Source: Pseudomonadota bacterium (GTDB lineage Bacteria > Desulfobacterota > Syntrophobacteria > Syntrophobacterales > Syntrophobacteraceae). Taken from it: 10,475 nt of DNA. The stretch covers positions 1-10,475 of the forward strand of contig JAEZXS010000356.1 of the NCBI GenBank assembly GCA_023442755.1, read 5' to 3'. A program made the position numbers and the translations under genes. Shown piece after piece: positions 6,652 to 10,475 of this stretch. Within the stretch, counting starts at the first letter, position 1. Each line of letters opens with the position of its first letter. The notes under the pieces are model-generated. The model was given only the letters and a program-made list of their open reading frames with translations. It searched no databases and was not told where the DNA came from.

Positions 6652-7042
6652 GATTATAGCTGTCAAACTGTCAGTTCTCCTTCCATCTCCCTTTCCGCTT
6701 CTTACAGCTGGTGTCCTCACTACGGTTTGTAACCGTCGGCTATGTTCCTTCGGTGAATGACATGCGGCCCGCTTGCAGCGCTTCCGTTGTCAATTGTATG
6801 CCGACTCCCGTTTCGCTACGTCCCGCTTCCAAAGCGCCCTTCTTCACTATCCGGGAGAGGATGGCGCCGGGTTTGGCTTTTTCGCTTTACCGGATGTGTG
6901 CGTTTTTCCGCAAGAACGGTTTTTACGCACCGGCAAGCAGAGAAACGTGAGGAACCCTGCCGCTTTTGCAGGTATCGGGAACAGCGTGTATGCTCCCGAA
7001 TTGATTTCGTTTTTGTCAGCAATCCTTAGCAAGGAGTGTACG

Positions 7043-8296
7043 ATGGTCCAAGAACCAGCAGCGGTTTCTGAGCCGAGGACCCTCGGAGACCGGCACAATG
7101 CGCTACGGGCCGATCCACAGTGGGCGGATGTTTGCCTGACCTGCGGCAGCTGCGCCAGTGCGTGCCCGATTTCCGGCGTCGACGGCATGGACCCGCGCAA
7201 AATCATCCGAATGGTCGTGCTGGGGCGAACGCAGGAAGTGATCGACTCGAATTGGCCCTGGAAATGCACACTGTGCGGCAAGTGCGAGGAAGCCTGCCCG
7301 ATGAACGTGGAGCTGGTCAAGCTTTTCCGCCGCATCCGTTCCATGCGGGAACGTGACAAGGTGCCCGGCCCCCTGCACAAAGGTGTGCTGATGGCCCTGC
7401 GCAGGGGCAACAACCTGGGGATTCCGAGATCGGAATTCGTCGGGCTGCTCGAAGAGGTCGGAGAGGAGTTTGCCGAGGACTGCTGTCCGGATTTCAAGAT
7501 TCCTATCGACGTCGAAGGCGCCAACATGATGATAACGGTCAACTCGAAAGAACCGTTTGGCGAACCCGACGACATGAAGTTCTGGTGGAAGATATTCCAT
7601 GCCGCGAAGGAGTCCTGGACCATACCGTCCGACAACTGGGAGGGCGTGAACTGGGGGCTTTTTACAGGAGATGACGACGCCATGCGCGTCATGGTCGGAC
7701 GCATCGTCGACAACATGCTCCGGCTCGAATGCAAAAAACTCGTCTTGCCCGAGTGAGGCCACGCCTACTTTGCCACCCGGTTCGGGTTGGAAAAATGGTA
7801 CCGCGAAGACCTCAAAAAATTCGAAGTCGTCACCATTTTCGACGTTCTCCAGGACTACTTCAGACAGGGCCGCATCAAGGTCGACAAATCCATCCATCCT
7901 CACCTGACGACGTATCACGACCCCTGCAATTACGGCCGCAAATCCCTCAAGACCTTCGGACGCGCCTATTTTGAGGAGCCGCGCTGGATTCTCAGCCAAT
8001 GCTGCGAGAATTTCGCCGAGATGTATCCTAACCGCGAGGGCAACTACTGCTGCGGTGCGGGAGGCGGTGCATGGGCGATGCCGTTCCAGGAAGAGCGTGT
8101 TTTTTACGGCCGGATCAAGCAGCGGCAGATACGCAACACGGGGGCCAAGCTCGTGGTCACCTCGTGCCACAACTGCCGGGATCAGATACTCAAGAGCCTG
8201 CGGAAAGAATACAAACTGGACATCGAGGTCAAATACCTCTGGGAACTGGTTGCCGATTCGCTGGTTCTCCCGTCCGATGATTTGGAGCAGGAATAG
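7043..8296 (+). CDS. HdrC-HdrB-like iron-sulfur protein (CCG-domain pair), UGA read as selenocysteine
   Basis: 417 aa if UGA 7754-7756 is decoded (Sec238). The N-terminal HdrC-like part has two [4Fe-4S] motifs, C31-x2-C34-x2-C37-x3-C41-P and C75-x2-C78-x2-C81-x3-C85-P. The second CCG domain is complete: HDPC295, C336-C337-GAGGG and C375-x2-C378, the ligand set for the noncubane-type cluster of HdrB. The first CCG half is degenerate: its end reads VLPE-U-GHAYFATRFG, where relatives have PECGHAY-type sequence. After the UGA the same frame runs 179 codons with fully family-typical sequence, so a frameshift or real stop is unlikely. ATG 7043 has AAGGAG at good spacing. It probably forms a cytoplasmic electron-transfer complex with the HdrA-like protein encoded 24 nt downstream. 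Relatives include HdrD, DsrK and BamD-type proteins; the exact family member is open. Confidence 0.87.
7754..7793 (+). promoter_or_regulatory. Sec UGA codon 238 with putative bacterial SECIS hairpin
   Basis: UGA at 7754-7756. The hairpin is TTT(g)CCACCC (7769-7778), apical loop GGTTC (7779-7783), GGG(t)TGGAAA (7784-7793): nine pairs with one bulged base on each side. The loop has GGU beginning 23 nt after the UGA. A GGU-containing apical loop and a bulged U in the upper stem are features of the E. coli fdhF SECIS, although here the bulged U is on the 3' side. Folding was by eye only. Confidence 0.65.
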
Positions 8297-8320
8297 CTGA
8301 TGTTTTCCAAGGAGGCAGAT

Positions 8321-10475
8321 ATGGGCAGCCAGGTCAAGGGCTCCATCCTTATTGCCGGAGGCGGCATCGCTGGAATGCAGGCGGCGCTCGATGCGGCCAA
8401 CTCCGGGTTCTACGTATACATGGTCGAACGCCAGCCGGCGATCGGCGGGAAAATGGCCCAGCTCGACAAGACATTTCCCACCAACGACTGCGCGATGTGA
8501 ATTATCTCCCCCAAGCTGGTCGAGGTCGGCCGGCATCTTAACATCGAGCTGATCACGCTTGCAGAGATTACGGACGTCCAGGGCGAACCGGGTAATTTTC
8601 AGGTCGAATTGACCAGGCATCCCCGGTACGTGGATGTCGGCAAGTGTATCGCCTGTGGACTGTGTGCGCAAAAATGCCCTCGAAAAGTCGCCGACGAGTA
8701 CAACGCGAACATCTCGCAGCGAAAGGCGATCTATATCCCTTATGCGCAGGCGGTCCCGCAAAAGTATGCGATAGATGACAAGAACTGCATATTCTTCGAG
8801 AAAGGCAAATGCCGGGCATGCGAAAAATTCTGCCCGACCGGCGCGGTCAATCTGGCGGACAAGCCGGAGAAGATGACGGTCGAAGTCGGCGCGGTCATAC
8901 TCAGCCCGGGCTTTACCACCTTCGACCCCACCGGTATCCGGACATGGGGGTATGGCGAGTTGAAAAACGTCGTGACTTCCATGGAGATGGAACGCCTGCT
9001 CTCGGCTTCCGGTCCCACGGAAGGACACCTCGTTCGCCCGTCGGACGGCAGGGAAGTGCGCAAGATCGCCTTCCTGCAGTGCGTAGGCTCCCGCGATCTC
9101 AATAAGGCATCAAACGGGTATTGTTCTTCTGTCTGCTGCACTTTCGCCATCAAGCAGGCGATGCTTGCCGGTGAGCATGTCAAAGGCCTCGACGTCTCCG
9201 TCTTTTTCATGGACATGAGGACGCACGGGAAGGAATTCGAACGCTATTACGAGCGGTCGAAAAGCCTCGGCATCAAGTTCAGGCGCTGCCGCGTGCACTC
9301 GCTCGAACCGATGCCCGAATCGGATAACATCTTCTTCCGCTACATAAATGACCAGGGCAAGCAACTCGAAGACGAATACGACATGGTGGTGCTTTCGGTC
9401 GGCCTGTGCACGCCGCAGTCGGCCATCGAACTTGCGGAGCGCAGCGGAGTGGAACTCAATGCGAACCGGTTCGTAAAGAGCACCTCGTTTGCCCCGGTTG
9501 CCACGAGCAGGCCCGGCATATTTTCCTGCGGCGCTTTTGCCGGCCCCAAGGACATTCCCCAGACGGTCATGGAGGCCTCAGCGGCAGCTGCCGAATCTAC
9601 GCGCCTGTTGGCAGGCGCAAGGAACAGCATGACCCGGAAGAAGGAATACCCGCCGGAAAAGGACCTTGGATCGCAGGAACCCCGGGTGGGGGTTTTCATC
9701 TGCCACTGCGGGACCAATATAGCCGGTGTGGTGAATGTCGAGAAGGTTGCCGAGTACGCAAAGACCCTGCCAGGTGTCGTCCATGTGGAACGGAACCTTT
9801 TCAGCTGCTCGCAGGACACCCAGGAAAACATGAAGCAGCGGATAAGCGAACTCAATCTCAACCGCGTCGTCGTGGCGGCCTGTACTCCCAGGACCCATGA
9901 GCCGGTTTTCAGGGAAACGCTCAAGTCGGCGGGCCTGAACGAGTTTCTGTTCGAAATGGCCAACATCCGCAACCAGGATTCGTGGGTACATTCCGGCCAG
10001 CCGGAGAAGGCGACGGAAAAAGCCATGGACCTCGTACGCATGGCCGTTGCGAAGGTATCGCTCCTCTCGCCTCTTCCCGAGATTTCGGTAAAGGTGAACC
10101 AGACCGCGCTGGTCATCGGCGGCGGGCTTGCCGGCATGGCCGCGGCAATCGAACTCGCCGACCATGGTTTTCCGGTTCACCTGGTCGAGAAGAGCAGCAT
10201 CCTCGGGGGAAATGCCCGTCACCTGCAGCTTACGTGGAAGGGCGAGCCTGTAGAGCCGGCCATGCAGGAGATGGAAGCGTTCGTGCGGAGCCATCCTCGC
10301 ATCACGGTCCATCTCGAGCATGCGGTAGAGGGCGCCGAAGGGTTTGTCGGGAACTTCAGATCCACGCTGCGCCACGGCAGCCGCACCGTAGAAATCGAGC
10401 ACGGTGTGACGATCATTGCAACCGGCGGCCAGTCCTACACGCCGAATGAGTACATGTACGGCACCTCGGACCGTG
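8321..10475 (+). CDS. hdrA: HdrA-family FAD/iron-sulfur protein with two flavin modules, UGA read as selenocysteine, 3' end outside window
   Basis: 718 codons to the right edge, with one in-frame UGA at 8498-8500 (Sec60). Order of parts: FAD-binding IAGGGIAGMQ (11-20); NDCAMU (C57-x2-U60) followed by IISPKLVEVGRH; inserted two-cluster ferredoxin, C109-x2-C112-x2-C115-x3-C119-P and C156-x7-C164-x2-C167-x3-C171-P; C254...C268-x3-C272-C273, matching the HdrA-core cluster ligands; and the end of the first thioredoxin-reductase-like module (to about 435). Then come an HdrA N-terminal-type domain starting VGVFICHCGTNIAG (456-469) and a second FAD motif, VIGGGLAGMAAA (598-609). HdrA is the flavin-based bifurcating subunit of heterodisulfide reductase. 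ATG 8321 has AAGGAGG 5 nt upstream; an in-frame ATG at 8300 is less likely. It probably forms a complex with the upstream gene product. The double-module layout also recalls BamE. A third or MvhD-like part may follow outside the window. Confidence 0.9.
8498..8534 (+). promoter_or_regulatory. Sec UGA codon 60 with putative bacterial SECIS hairpin
   Basis: UGA at 8498-8500. The hairpin is GCTGGTC (8515-8521), loop GAGGTC (8522-8527), GGCCGGC (8528-8534), seven pairs including two G-U. It starts 14 nt after the UGA, and GGU in the loop begins 24 nt after it. The loop contains AGGUC, as in the E. coli fdhF SECIS. Folding was by eye only. Confidence 0.7.

Larger units (their letters stand above)
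6443..7042. other. 600-bp gene-free region upstream of the selenoprotein genes
   Basis: No frame in this stretch has a family-like protein; the small open frames start without ribosome sites and are Arg/Ser/Pro-rich. It holds a weak terminator-like segment after the MFS gene, a sigma70-like promoter (6501-6528), an 8-bp direct repeat (6533-6559), and a run of short hairpins (6607-6651, 6722-6736, 6898-6930). If the promoter is used, the transcript has a leader of about 500 nt before ATG 7043. No tRNA cloverleaf and no riboswitch class was recognised. Confidence 0.6.

Noticed and set aside
6443..7042. selC (tRNA-Sec) or another tRNA in the gene-free stretch
   Set aside because: No acceptor/T-arm pair or GGTTCGA-type T-loop in cloverleaf arrangement was found on either strand by eye.
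7754..7756. UGA as a true stop, making the upstream gene a short HdrC and 7787-8296 a separate HdrB
   Set aside because: There is no ribosome site for a downstream start, the sequence on both sides of the UGA (VLPE-GHAYFATRFG) is one continuous motif, and a SECIS-like hairpin follows.
8498..8500. UGA as a nonsense mutation making hdrA a pseudogene
   Set aside because: The frame remains open for 658 codons with all ligand Cys and FAD motifs kept, the UGA falls on the CxxC column, and the AGGUC-loop hairpin is at SECIS distance.
7103..9028. 641-codon open frame on the minus strand
   Set aside because: It lies antisense to both Hdr-like genes, whose motifs and ribosome sites are clear. Its protein shows no family motifs and is a by-product of GC-rich codon bias.

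Overview
This 10.5-kb window looks like chromosome from a strictly anaerobic, GC-rich deltaproteobacterium (Desulfobacterota; syntroph or sulfate-reducer type). The indications are a heterodisulfide-reductase-like iron-sulfur/flavin module in which two genes each carry an in-frame UGA read most simply as selenocysteine, a long-type acyl-CoA dehydrogenase, and a csrA-fliW pair. No rRNA, tRNA, CRISPR array or insertion sequence was recognised.

Layout. Positions 1-2609 (minus strand) hold a two-gene unit: a J-domain membrane protein with three tandem BamE/SmpA-like repeats, followed 6 nt later by an acyl-CoA dehydrogenase that runs off the left edge. Divergent from it, csrA and fliW (2708-3441, plus) end at a clear intrinsic terminator (3471-3500). 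An endonuclease/exonuclease/phosphatase-family gene follows (3589-4389, plus). It converges with a SAM-dependent methyltransferase (4456-5112, minus), which is divergent from a 12-TM MFS transporter (5285-6442, plus). A 600-bp stretch without a convincing gene (6443-7042) carries a plausible sigma70 promoter, an 8-bp direct repeat and several hairpins.

The most notable part is 7043-10475 (plus). The first gene is an HdrC-HdrB-like protein: two [4Fe-4S] clusters plus a CCG-domain pair. The second is an HdrA-family flavoprotein cut by the right edge. Each is interrupted by one UGA at a position where homologues carry cysteine (PE-U-GHAY and NDCAM-U). In both cases the reading frame continues with family-typical sequence, and a hairpin with GGU in its apical loop lies 23-24 nt after the UGA, as expected of a bacterial SECIS element. 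A conventional gene finder would break both genes at these codons.

How the genes fit together: the HdrCB-like and HdrA-like proteins would form a cytoplasmic electron-transfer or flavin-based electron-bifurcating complex. The partner that supplies or accepts electrons probably lies beyond the right edge. Relatives include Hdr proper, Qmo, and the BamD/BamE subunits of class II benzoyl-CoA reductase; the window does not decide among them. The acyl-CoA dehydrogenase suits fatty- or aromatic-acid oxidation, but it belongs to a separate, oppositely oriented unit.
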